Below are positions 6,596 to 13,143 of a stretch of DNA of 13,143 nucleotides, in pieces (positions within the stretch are counted from its first letter, which is position 1; every line of letters begins with the position of its first letter). This DNA is from Candidatus Eiseniibacteriota bacterium (GTDB lineage: Bacteria > Eisenbacteria > RBG-16-71-46). Position numbers and translations under genes: made by a program. The stretch lies in the NCBI GenBank assembly GCA_023249815.1, contig JAHFBX010000041.1:1-13143 (forward strand). The letters are read 5' to 3'. The notes beneath the pieces were generated by a model that worked only from the letters and a program-made list of their open reading frames with translations, searched no databases and was not told where the DNA came from.

Positions 6596-7896
6596 TGATC
6601 GAACGCTACTGTCGACCCGAGATGGCGTCCGTGTGGAGCGACGCGCGCCGGCTGGAATGGTGGCTGCAAGTGGAGCTCGCCGCCACCGCCGCACGCGAGC
6701 AGCGTGGCGACGTGCCGGCCGGCACCGTCGAGCGGATCCGTGCCCGCACGCGCCTGGACGGCGCACGCATGCTCGAGATCGAGGCCGAGGTGCATCACGA
6801 CGTCATCGCGTTCCTGAGCATGGTCGCCGAGACGGCGGGCGACGACGCGCGGCATCTCCACGTCGGGCTCACGTCCTCGGACCTGGTGGACTCGGCGCTC
6901 GCGTGCCAGATCCAGGAGGCCGGCCGCGTGCTCGCGACCCAGCTCCAGCGCCTACGCCGCGCGGCGTGGGCGCTCGCCCAGCGCCATCGCCGCACGCCGA
7001 TGGTCGGGCGCTCGCACGGCGTGCACGCGGAGCCCATCACGTTCGGGCTCAAGGCGCTGTTGTGGTCGGAGGAGCTGGGCCGCGGGCTCGACCGGCTGCA
7101 GGCCGCACTCGCGGAGTGTGCGGTGGGCAAGATGAGTGGCGCCGTGGGAACACTCGCCCACCTGGATGCGGAGCTCGAGACTCGCGCGCTGGCGCGGCTC
7201 TCGCTCGAGCCCGAGCCGGTCGCGAACCAGGTCGTGCAGCGCGACCGCCACGCCGCGCTCGCGTGCGCGATCGCGATACTGGGCGGCACGATGGACAAGA
7301 TCGCGGTCGAAGTGCGGCACCTGATGCGCACCGAGGTGCGCGAGGCCGAGGAGCCCTTCGCCGAGGGCCAGAAGGGCTCCTCGGCGATGCCGCACAAGCG
7401 AAACCCGGTGCGCTGCGAACGCGTCTCGGGCATGGCGCGGCTGCTGCGCGGCTACGCCGTCGCGGCGCTCGAGGACCAGCCGCTGTGGCACGAGCGCGAC
7501 ATCAGTCATTCGTCTGTCGAGCGCGTCGCGATCCCCGACGCGTTCCTCGCCGCCGACTTCATGGCGCACGACCTCGCCCACGTGCTCGAAGGCCTGCGCG
7601 TCCACGAGGCGCGCATGCTCGCGAATCTCGAAGCCGGCGGCGGGCTCGTGCACTCGCAGCAGGTGCTACTGGCGCTCACCGGCGCCGGCCTGCGGCGTGA
7701 CGAGGCGTACCGCATCGTCCAGCGCCATGCGATGACGGCGTTCGACGGCGGCACGCCATTCCGGGAGGCGCTCGCCACCGATCCGGCCGTGACCGGCCGG
7801 CTCACGAAAGCACAGCTCGCGGAGTGCTTCGATCTCGGCTACCACCTTCGGCATGTCGACGCGATCTTCGCGCGCGCCGAGGAGCCGCTCGCGTGA
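6595..7896 (+). CDS. purB: Adenylosuccinate lyase
   Basis: PurB catalyses two fumarate eliminations in purine synthesis: SAICAR to AICAR, and adenylosuccinate to AMP. At 433 residues it is the compact type found in Bacillus and Thermotoga. Seen: GLTSSDLVDSAL, RSHGVHAEPITFGLK with catalytic His141, KMSGAVGT, and the fumarase/aspartase-superfamily signature GQKGSSAMPHKRNP, which holds the flexible catalytic serine (Ser263, with Ser262 before it). ATG 6595 shares one base with the htrA stop; GAGGAGG at 6575-6581 is a Shine-Dalgarno but at 13 bases is rather far, so re-initiation after htrA is likely. It is the first of the purine genes and overlaps purL by 4 bases. Confidence 0.97.
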   Translation: MIERYCRPEMASVWSDARRLEWWLQVELAATAAREQRGDVPAGTVERIRARTRLDGARMLEIEAEVHHDVIAFLSMVAETAGDDARHLHVGLTSSDLVDSALACQIQEAGRVLATQLQRLRRAAWALAQRHRRTPMVGRSHGVHAEPITFGLKALLWSEELGRGLDRLQAALAECAVGKMSGAVGTLAHLDAELETRALARLSLEPEPVANQVVQRDRHAALACAIAILGGTMDKIAVEVRHLMRTEVREAEEPFAEGQKGSSAMPHKRNPVRCERVSGMARLLRGYAVAALEDQPLWHERDISHSSVERVAIPDAFLAADFMAHDLAHVLEGLRVHEARMLANLEAGGGLVHSQQVLLALTGAGLRRDEAYRIVQRHAMTAFDGGTPFREALATDPAVTGRLTKAQLAECFDLGYHLRHVDAIFARAEEPLA

Positions 7897-10244
7897 GCGT
7901 GCTTCTGGCGGGCCGCGAGGCATGGACGCGCGAGGAGGCGGCCGACCCCGCCGCGGTGTCGGCGAGGCTTCGCGCTCACGGCGTCTCGCTCGAGCCCGAC
8001 GAGGTCACGCTGCTCTCCGCGCAGCTTGGCCGGCCTCCGCGCTGGGCCGAGGCGGTGCTGTTCGGCATCCTGTGGAGCGAGCACTGCTCGTACAAGAGCA
8101 CGCGCCATCTCCTGAAGCGCCTGCCGACCTGGGCGCCCCAGGTGCTGATCGGTCCCGGCGAGGACGCGGGCGTGGTGGCACTTCCGGCGCCGTGCGACGA
8201 CACCGTGCTGGTGCTGGGCCACGAGAGCCACAACCACCCGAGCCAGGTGCTTCCCGTCGAAGGTGCGGCGACCGGCGTCGGCGGCATCGTGCGCGACATC
8301 GTCTGCATGGGGGCAGAGGTGGTGGGCGTGCTGGACTGCCTGCGCTTCGGCGACCCGCGCTCCGGCGTGCACGCGCGTGACGTCATGCGCGGCGTGGTCG
8401 AAGGTATCGCGTCCTATGGCAACGCGCTCGGCGTGCCGAACCTGGGCGGCGACACCGTGTTCGACACCGGCTACGACCAGAACTGCCTCGTGAACGCCAT
8501 GGCCGTGGGGTTCGCGCCGGCCACCGGGGTGATCCGCAGCCGTGTGCCCGAGGGACCGGGGCCGTGGGCGTTCGTACTGGTCGGGAAGCCCACCGACGAG
8601 AGCGGTTTCGGCGGCGCGGCATTCGCCTCGGGCGAGCTCTCCGATTCGGACCAGCGTGGCGCGGTGCAGCTGCCGGACCCGTTCCTGAAGCGCGTGCTGA
8701 ACGTGGCCACATACGAGGTGTTCCGCCGGGTGCGCGAGCGGGGACTGTCGTGCGGGTTCAAGGACCTGGGCGCGGGTGGCATCGCGTGCGCCACGAGCGA
8801 GCTGGCCGCCGCTGGAGGCTGCGGCGCCGAGCTGTCGCTCGAACTCGCGCATCGTGTCGCGCGCGAGCTGCCGCCGGAGGTGCTGCTCTGCGCCGAGACG
8901 CAGGAGCGCTACTGCTGGGTCGTGCCCGAGTCGTTCGCCGCGGAGCTCTGCGACGTCTACGAGCGGGAGTTCGCGCTCGCGAGCGTCCACCCGGGCGCCG
9001 GGGCACGCGTCATCGGCCGTGCGATTCCGGAGCGTCGCTACACCGTGCGCTGGCACGGCGAGACGCTCGTGGATTGCGAGGTGGACGCGATCACCGCCGG
9101 CCGGCGGATCGAACGGGCGTCCGCGAAGCACGAGCGCGCGAAACCGCCGCGCGCGAGGCGACGTGCGCTCGACACGCGGAAGGCGCTGCTCACCCTGCTC
9201 GCGGGCCTGCACGCCGGCTCGCGCGAGTACCTCTGCCGTCACTACGACGGCGACGTGCAGGGACGCACGTGGCTTCGAGCCGGCGAGGGCGACGCCGCGG
9301 TGCTGCGCGTCCACCCGGAGCGGGCGATGGGCGTGGCATTCGGCGTCGCGGGGAACCCGTTCTGGTGCGAGGGCGACGCCGCGCGAGGCGCGGAGCACGC
9401 CGTGGCCGAGGCGGCGCGCAACGTGGCCGTCGTGGGGGCTCGCCCGTGGGCGCTCACCGACTGCCTGAACTTCGGGCACCCGGAAGACGCCGAGGTCATG
9501 GGCGACCTCGAGGACACGCTCGCCGGGCTCGCGCGCGCGGCGGAAGCCCTGGGCGGTCTCGCCACGCCGGGGGCGCCGCTGCCGTTCGTGAGCGGCAACG
9601 TGAGCCTTTACAACCAGGTGGGTCGCGCCACCATCCCGCCCTCGCCGATCGTCATGTGCGCGGGCGTGATCGCCGACGTCTCGCGCGCCCTGGGCCTTGG
9701 CGCGCGCGCGGCGGGGCATGTGCTCGTGCTGGTCGGGGACGACCGTGACGGCCTGGACGGCTCGACCTACCGGCGCGACGTGCTGCGCGAGCGAGGGGGT
9801 CCACCGCCGCCGCTCGACCTCGAGCGGGAGGCCCGCCTGCAAGAGCTGGCCGTGGCGGTGGCCGAAGGTGGCTGGGCCGTCGCCGCGCACGACGTCTCGG
9901 ACGGCGGGCTCGCGGTGGCGCTCACCGAGATGCTGCTCGGCGCGGCGGACGACGCGGTGCTCGGTGCGGAGGTGGATTTGGAACCTTTCGAGGTGGACCC
10001 GGCCGTGGCGCTGTTCTGCGAGCGGCCCGCGATCGTCTACGAGGTGCCGTTCGAGCGACTCGCACGCCTGTCGCAGGCCGCGCGCGACCGCGGCTTCGTG
10101 GCGTGGCCGGTGGGAACGGTGGGACACCAGCCCATGCTGCGCGTGCGCCTGCGGGGAGGGGAGACGCTGTCGTGGAGTGTGGCGGAGTTGGCCCACGCGT
10201 CGGGCCAGGGCCTGCGCCGGGTGTGGAACGAGGAGGGCGTGTGA
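7893..10244 (+). CDS. purL: Phosphoribosylformylglycinamidine synthase, PurL subunit (small type)
   Basis: PurL is the synthetase subunit that converts FGAR to FGAM using ATP and ammonia supplied by PurQ. At 783 residues it is the small type (PurL + PurQ + PurS), slightly long. Seen: LWSEHCSYKSTRHLL with His64, ESHNHPS (111-117) followed by GAATGVGGIVRD, FKDLGAGGIACATSE in the middle, and GNVSLYNQ and AAHDVSDGGLAVAL in the second half, the expected duplicated PurM-like fold. The N-terminus begins only about 60 residues before the WSEHC motif, so it contains no PurS-like domain. The stretch after ESHNHPS reads QVLPVEG rather than the EPYQG form of Bacillus PurL, so this is a divergent subgroup. 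GTG 7893 overlaps the purB stop as GTGA, with GAGGAG at 7879-7884. An almost equally long reverse frame is a by-product of GC-rich codon use. Confidence 0.96.
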   Translation: MSVLLAGREAWTREEAADPAAVSARLRAHGVSLEPDEVTLLSAQLGRPPRWAEAVLFGILWSEHCSYKSTRHLLKRLPTWAPQVLIGPGEDAGVVALPAPCDDTVLVLGHESHNHPSQVLPVEGAATGVGGIVRDIVCMGAEVVGVLDCLRFGDPRSGVHARDVMRGVVEGIASYGNALGVPNLGGDTVFDTGYDQNCLVNAMAVGFAPATGVIRSRVPEGPGPWAFVLVGKPTDESGFGGAAFASGELSDSDQRGAVQLPDPFLKRVLNVATYEVFRRVRERGLSCGFKDLGAGGIACATSELAAAGGCGAELSLELAHRVARELPPEVLLCAETQERYCWVVPESFAAELCDVYEREFALASVHPGAGARVIGRAIPERRYTVRWHGETLVDCEVDAITAGRRIERASAKHERAKPPRARRRALDTRKALLTLLAGLHAGSREYLCRHYDGDVQGRTWLRAGEGDAAVLRVHPERAMGVAFGVAGNPFWCEGDAARGAEHAVAEAARNVAVVGARPWALTDCLNFGHPEDAEVMGDLEDTLAGLARAAEALGGLATPGAPLPFVSGNVSLYNQVGRATIPPSPIVMCAGVIADVSRALGLGARAAGHVLVLVGDDRDGLDGSTYRRDVLRERGGPPPPLDLEREARLQELAVAVAEGGWAVAAHDVSDGGLAVALTEMLLGAADDAVLGAEVDLEPFEVDPAVALFCERPAIVYEVPFERLARLSQAARDRGFVAWPVGTVGHQPMLRVRLRGGETLSWSVAELAHASGQGLRRVWNEEGV

Positions 10245-11062
10245 ACGGCGCGCGCGTGGCGGTGCTGCAGCTCCCGGGCGTCAACTGCGAACACGAGACG
10301 GCGCGTGCGCTCGCCCGGGTCGGGCTCGAGACCGAGATCTTCCGCTGGACCCGCACCCCGCGCGAGCTCGCCGACTTCGACGCGTTCGTCCTGCCCGGGG
10401 GCTTCTCCTACCAGGACCGCGTGCGCGCCGGCGCGCTCGCGGCGAAGGATCCGCTCGTGGAATCGCTCGCAGGGCGTGCCGAGGCGGGCGCGCCCGTGCT
10501 CGGCATATGTAACGGCGCGCAGGTGCTGGTCGAGGCCGGGCTCGTGCCCGGCGGCGGCCACGTCGAGGTGGCGCTGGCGCGCAATCGCATGCCGGACCGC
10601 GCCGGCTACTACACGCGTTGGGTGTGGTGCCGCGTCGAGGAGACCGCGTGTGTGTTCACGCGCGGCCTGACCCCTGGCACGCTGCTGCCGCTGCCGGTCG
10701 CGCACGCCGAGGGGCGGTTCACGTCCGCCAAGCGGCGGCGGATCGCGAAACTCGTCGAGGCCGGCCAAGCGCCGTTTCGCTACGCCACGCCCGCGGGCCA
10801 GCCCGCCGCGAACCACCCCGACAACCCGAACGGATCCGAAGAGGCCGTGGCCGGGCTCTGCAACGAACGCGGGAACGTGCTCGCGTTGATGCCGCATCCT
10901 GAGCGCGCCGCGGACCTGGGCTCCGTGTCGCGCTCGATCGGGGGCGAGTGGGGCCGCCGGCGCGACGCGGCGTTCGCTGCGGCGGATGGTTCGTCATGGG
11001 GTGATGGCCCTGGCCTCGAGCTGTTCCGCGGCCTGGCTCGCCACCTGGGGGTCGCATGCTGA
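10241..11062 (+). CDS. purQ: Phosphoribosylformylglycinamidine synthase, glutaminase subunit PurQ
   Basis: PurQ is a class I glutamine amidotransferase that releases ammonia from glutamine for PurL. The 273 residues are longer than the roughly 225 of Bacillus PurQ. The triad is intact: nucleophile Cys90 in VLGICNGAQVL, and His219 and Glu221 in LMPHPERAAD. The N-terminal VAVLQLPGVNCEHETA and FVLPGGFSYQDRVRAGA are typical. GTG 10241 overlaps the purL stop as GTGA, with AGGAGGG at 10231-10237. Like other PurQ subunits it should need PurS to form an active complex with PurL, which makes the next gene of interest. Confidence 0.96.
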   Translation: MNGARVAVLQLPGVNCEHETARALARVGLETEIFRWTRTPRELADFDAFVLPGGFSYQDRVRAGALAAKDPLVESLAGRAEAGAPVLGICNGAQVLVEAGLVPGGGHVEVALARNRMPDRAGYYTRWVWCRVEETACVFTRGLTPGTLLPLPVAHAEGRFTSAKRRRIAKLVEAGQAPFRYATPAGQPAANHPDNPNGSEEAVAGLCNERGNVLALMPHPERAADLGSVSRSIGGEWGRRRDAAFAAADGSSWGDGPGLELFRGLARHLGVAC

Positions 11063-11084
11063 GCACGCGCCGGGGACCGGATCG

Positions 11085-11657
11085 ATGAGCGCGAACACCG
11101 GAATGCTCCAGGCGTTCGTCGAGCTCCGTGCCGAGGACGTGGAAGCCACGAGCGCCCACGAGGTGGCGCACGCTCGCCTCGCGGCGGGCGCTCGGCTCCA
11201 GGCGCTTCGCCGCGTGCGCGTCTTCGAGTTGACGGGGACGCTGCCCGACGCCCAGGCAGCCAAGGCACTGTTGCATCGGTCGACACGGTTCTATAATCCG
11301 GCCAAGGAGCGCTGCACCGTTCGCATGTCGGCCTCGGAGGCGGCGCCGTTCGACCGAGACGAGTCACTCGTGCTCGTGTTGGACCGCGGGCTCGAGCGCC
11401 GGCCGGCCGCCGAACGATGGTGGCGCCACGAGACCGGTCACAAGGTCGAGGTGCGTGAAGGCCTGGCATGGGCGCTTCGATTCGAACCCGGAGTGGACGC
11501 GGCGCGCGAGAGCGAGTCGCTCGCGGCCGTCGAGGACCGCGCGACCGGCCTGTTGTGCAATCCCCATTTCCAGGACTGGCGGCCCGGCAGCGGCGGGTCC
11601 CCGCCGTGGCCGTGGTTGACGGCGCCCGAGCAGGGCGCAAAGGGGAGGAACGCATGA
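11085..11657 (+). CDS. Putative double PurS-like protein (FGAM synthase accessory subunit)
   Basis: I do not recognise this 190-residue protein as an ordinary family member; by position and pattern I infer a tandem PurS-like protein. PurS is a small (about 80-residue) protein that dimerises and bridges PurL and PurQ; in large PurL the N-terminal domain mimics the PurS dimer. Two similar strand-helix-strand-helix units can be read: residues 7-72 (LQAFVEL, helix, RVRVFELTGTL, helix PDAQAAKALLHRS, then FYNP) and 93-160 (SLVLVLDRG, helix, VEVREGLAWALRFEPG, helix, then LLCNP). The closing NP pairs are 88 residues apart. The tail (about 165-190) is rich in Gly and Pro. It lies between purQ and purF, 22 bp after purQ, and overlaps purF as ATGA. 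PurL here lacks a PurS domain and no normal purS is present. ATG 11085 preferred (GGGGA at 11072-11076); ATG 11103 is possible. Coding is supported by context and the conserved gene overlap; the function is inference. Confidence 0.7.
   Translation: MSANTGMLQAFVELRAEDVEATSAHEVAHARLAAGARLQALRRVRVFELTGTLPDAQAAKALLHRSTRFYNPAKERCTVRMSASEAAPFDRDESLVLVLDRGLERRPAAERWWRHETGHKVEVREGLAWALRFEPGVDAARESESLAAVEDRATGLLCNPHFQDWRPGSGGSPPWPWLTAPEQGAKGRNA
11642..11648 (+). promoter_or_regulatory. Ribosome binding site of purF inside the preceding gene
   Basis: GGGGAGG lies 5 bases before ATG 11654 and fixes the purF start, which yields a 13-residue leader before the catalytic cysteine. Translation signals of purF are therefore intact despite the internal stop. 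Confidence 0.65.
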
Positions 11658-12076
11658 GCGGCGCACACCCGGGCAAGGGCTGGCACGAGGAGTGCGGAGT
11701 GTTCGCCGCCGTCGGCGTGCCACAGGCGGCCGCGATCACTGCGCTCGGGCTGCATGCGCTGCAGCATCGCGGGCAGGAGGCGACCGGTGTCGTGGCGAGC
11801 GACGGCGCCATGTTCCACGTCACGAAGGGCATCGGACTGGTGGCGGATGTGTATCGCGACGCCCAGCTCGAGAACGTCCCCGGCCAGCTCGCGATCGGGC
11901 ACAACCGCTATTCCACGGCGGGCGGCCTGACGCTCGAGAACACGCAGCCGCTGCGCGTCGTCTATCGAGGGGGCTCGCTCGCGCTCGCCCACAATGGAAA
12001 CCTCACGAACGCGCGCGAGCTGCGCGCCGGACTCGAGGAGTCGGGCTCCATCTTCCAGACCACGCTCGACACCTAG
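11654..12076 (+). CDS. purF: Amidophosphoribosyltransferase, 5' part up to an in-frame TAG
   Basis: PurF makes 5-phosphoribosylamine from PRPP and glutamine, the committed step of purine synthesis. This frame encodes the first 140 residues: a short propeptide, then Cys14 in HEECGVFAAVG (the N-terminal nucleophile after processing), ALQHRGQEATG, GHNRYSTAGG and LAHNGNLTNA, all glutaminase hallmarks. It stops at TAG 12074-12076 in the stretch GSIFQTTLDT, where Bacillus PurF continues with EVLAHLI; the frame continues in register as VFLHLM. The glutaminase domain normally extends to about residue 230, so the product alone should not fold correctly. Read as one gene, 11654-13087 would encode 477 residues, the normal length for the family. 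The start overlaps the stop of the preceding gene by 4 bases. Confidence 0.9.
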   Translation: MSGAHPGKGWHEECGVFAAVGVPQAAAITALGLHALQHRGQEATGVVASDGAMFHVTKGIGLVADVYRDAQLENVPGQLAIGHNRYSTAGGLTLENTQPLRVVYRGGSLALAHNGNLTNARELRAGLEESGSIFQTTLDT

Positions 12077-12080
12077 GTGT
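12069..12080 (+). repeat. Perfect 12-bp palindrome centred on the internal TAG of purF
   Basis: ACACCTAGGTGT equals its own reverse complement, and the TA at its centre is part of the TAG. With the expected GAG codon the sequence would read ACACCGAGGTGT, which has the same arms but a non-palindromic centre. So the presumed G-to-T change is exactly the one that completes the palindrome. Confidence 0.9.
12074..12076 (+). other. In-frame amber codon at a conserved glutamate of purF
   Basis: The codon series is GAC ACC TAG GTG TTC. Related PurF proteins have Asp-Thr/Ser-Glu-Val/Ile here, so TAG stands where GAG is expected, one base different. It would be residue 141. Reading frame and protein similarity are unbroken on both sides, so there is no frameshift. 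Candidate explanations are a recent nonsense mutation, an error in the consensus, or UAG read-through/recoding. Confidence 0.9.
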
Positions 12081-13087
12081 TCCTGCACCTGATGGCGCTG
12101 TCCGGCTCGCAGCAGGTCGAGGAAGCGCTCGCCGAAGCCGCGCGACAGGTGAAGGGCGCCTACTCGCTCGTCGTGCTCACGGAACACGCCGTGGTGGCGC
12201 TGCGCGATCCGCACGGCTTCCGGCCGCTCTGCCTCGGACGCCTGGGTGACGGCTACGTCGTCGCGAGCGAGACGTGCGCGCTCGACCTGGTCGGCGCGGA
12301 GTTCCTGCGCGAGGTGGAACCTGGCGAGATGGTGACGCTCGACCCGCACGGACTCCGCTCGCGACGCGTTCTGCCGGCGGCCGAGCCACTCCAGCACTGC
12401 GTGTTCGAGCACATCTACTTCTCGCGGCCCGACAGCGTCGTGTTCGGCGAGACGGTGGACCGCGTGCGACGCCGGCTCGGCCAGCAGCTCGCACGCGAAC
12501 ATCCCGCGGACGCCGACCTCGTCATCGCCGTGCCGGACTCGAGCAATTCCATCGCGCTCGGCTTCTCCGAGGAGTCCGGGCTCCCCTACGAGCTGGGGTT
12601 GATCCGCAACCACTACGTCGGGCGCACGTTCATCCAGCCGAACCAGCCCGGCCGGGACTTCGGCGTGCGGGTCAAGTTCAACCCGGTCGCCGAGGTGCTC
12701 GCCGGGCGGCGCGTCGCGGTCGTGGACGACTCCATCGTCCGCGGCACCACGAGCCGGAAGCTCGTGCGGCTGCTGCGCCGCGCCGGCGCCACGCAGGTGC
12801 ACTTCCGCGTCGGATCACCGCCGGTGACGCACCCGTGCTTCTACGGCATCGACACGCCGAGCCGGCGCGAGCTCATCGGCGCGTTGAAGACCGTGGTCGA
12901 GATCCGCGAGTACTTGGGCGTGGATTCGCTCGGCTACCTGTCGCTCGAGGGGATGCTCGCGACCGAGCGCGAGCCGCGCCGGTTCTGCCGCGCGTGCTTC
13001 ACCGGGCAGTACCCCGTCGCGGCGGATCCGCAGGCGCGGAAGTTGTCTCTGGAGGAATCCGAGCGCGTACGCGTCGCCGGCCGCTGA
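12077..13087 (+). CDS. purF: Amidophosphoribosyltransferase, 3' part after the in-frame TAG
   Basis: This is the remainder of PurF: 336 residues with the end of the glutaminase domain and the whole phosphoribosyltransferase domain. Seen: YVVASETCALDLVGA, EHIYFSRPDS, YELGLIRNHYVGRTFIQP, and the PRPP-binding loop VAVVDDSIVRGTT (Asp358-Asp359 in full-gene numbering). Four cysteines match the [4Fe-4S] ligands of the Bacillus enzyme: C249 (LQHCVFEH), C395 (HPCFYGIDTP), and C445 and C448 (FCRACFTG). It could be translated separately only by re-initiation at GTG 12077, directly after the TAG, or ATG 12092; no Shine-Dalgarno is close (GAGGAG at 12035-12040 is 36 bases away). The absence of other damage over about 1 kb argues for a very recent lesion, an error, or read-through. 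The 56 bases after its TGA show no gene. Confidence 0.9.
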   Translation: MFLHLMALSGSQQVEEALAEAARQVKGAYSLVVLTEHAVVALRDPHGFRPLCLGRLGDGYVVASETCALDLVGAEFLREVEPGEMVTLDPHGLRSRRVLPAAEPLQHCVFEHIYFSRPDSVVFGETVDRVRRRLGQQLAREHPADADLVIAVPDSSNSIALGFSEESGLPYELGLIRNHYVGRTFIQPNQPGRDFGVRVKFNPVAEVLAGRRVAVVDDSIVRGTTSRKLVRLLRRAGATQVHFRVGSPPVTHPCFYGIDTPSRRELIGALKTVVEIREYLGVDSLGYLSLEGMLATEREPRRFCRACFTGQYPVAADPQARKLSLEESERVRVAGR

Positions 13088-13143
13088 GCGCTCGACGGCT
13101 GCCGCTCACGAACGCGCGGTTCCACCTCGATCGCGCGTGTCAC

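Noticed and set aside
7839..10196. A 785-residue open frame on the - strand opposite purL
   Set aside because: It mirrors purL almost exactly, its protein is Arg/His/Ala-rich with no recognisable domain, and long antisense frames are expected in DNA with this GC-rich third-position bias.
12059..12073. Leucine in QTTLDT of PurF as extra evidence of decay next to the TAG
   Set aside because: That position varies between Ser and hydrophobic residues in PurF proteins as I recall them, so it is not a reliable sign of damage.
11654..13087. purF as a genuine two-gene split enzyme
   Set aside because: The break falls within the glutaminase domain rather than between it and the transferase domain, and the second part has no nearby Shine-Dalgarno.
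13112..13138. Inverted repeat ACGCGCG/CGCGCGT after purF as the operon terminator
   Set aside because: It is 7 bp of alternating C/G with a 13-base loop and no T-run; such repeats are common by chance here and the window ends too soon to judge.
1..13143. CRISPR arrays, insertion sequences, tRNA or rRNA genes, attachment sites
   Set aside because: No regularly spaced repeats, transposase-like frames, terminal inverted repeats or RNA-gene signatures were seen; the content is densely packed housekeeping genes.

Overview
The window is very GC-rich (about 70% by eye), and every gene I can support lies on the + strand, tightly packed. Genes for Lnt (lipoprotein N-acylation) and a membrane-anchored HtrA protease suggest a bacterium with a diderm-type envelope. 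The compact PurB, the small-type PurL with separate PurQ, and the Fe-S-type PurF are found widely outside gammaproteobacteria. A high-GC phylum of the FCB or Eisenbacteria/Gemmatimonadota sort would fit, but this is an impression from composition and protein style, not a demonstrated placement.

Layout. (1) 2-853: the C-terminal part of a sigma-54-dependent activator, cut by the window edge exactly at the Walker A lysine and ending in a perfect 10-bp hairpin. (2) 928-3469: a two-gene unit of a Gfo/Idh/MocA-family protein with two altered catalytic residues and lnt, one base apart. (3) 3470-3681: the only sizeable intergenic region (about 210 bp). It carries a good sigma-70-type promoter, an 11-bp direct repeat spaced 22 bp, and a possible 13-codon leader ORF whose stop overlaps the next start. 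(4) 3682-13087: a long co-directional operon asd - truA - htrA - purB - purL - purQ - (PurS-like) - purF. All but one of its junctions overlap by 1-4 bases; the exception is a 22-bp gap. The last 56 bases hold no gene I can support.

How the genes work together. PurF, PurL/PurQ and PurB are enzymes of de novo purine synthesis: PRPP amidation, FGAM formation, and the two adenylosuccinate-lyase steps. Asd makes aspartate semialdehyde for Lys/Thr/Met and for the cell wall. TruA makes pseudouridine in the tRNA anticodon arm. HtrA is a periplasmic quality-control protease. PurL here has no PurS domain and no ordinary 80-residue PurS gene is present. The 190-residue protein between purQ and purF reads as two PurS-like modules in tandem, a covalent version of the PurS dimer, and is the best candidate for the missing subunit.

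Most notable features: purF is interrupted by an in-frame TAG at 12074-12076, where relatives have a conserved glutamate. The TAG is the exact centre of a perfect 12-bp palindrome, and the frame stays open and conserved on both sides. The only other frame-ending TAG is at the end of the sigma-54 activator gene, where read-through would end at a TGA that overlaps a GTG in the same GTGA pattern used elsewhere in the window. Nonsense mutation or sequence error is the simplest explanation, but recoding or read-through can be tested. The other points are the stand-alone double PurS and the Gfo/Idh protein that lacks both its usual catalytic lysine and histidine.
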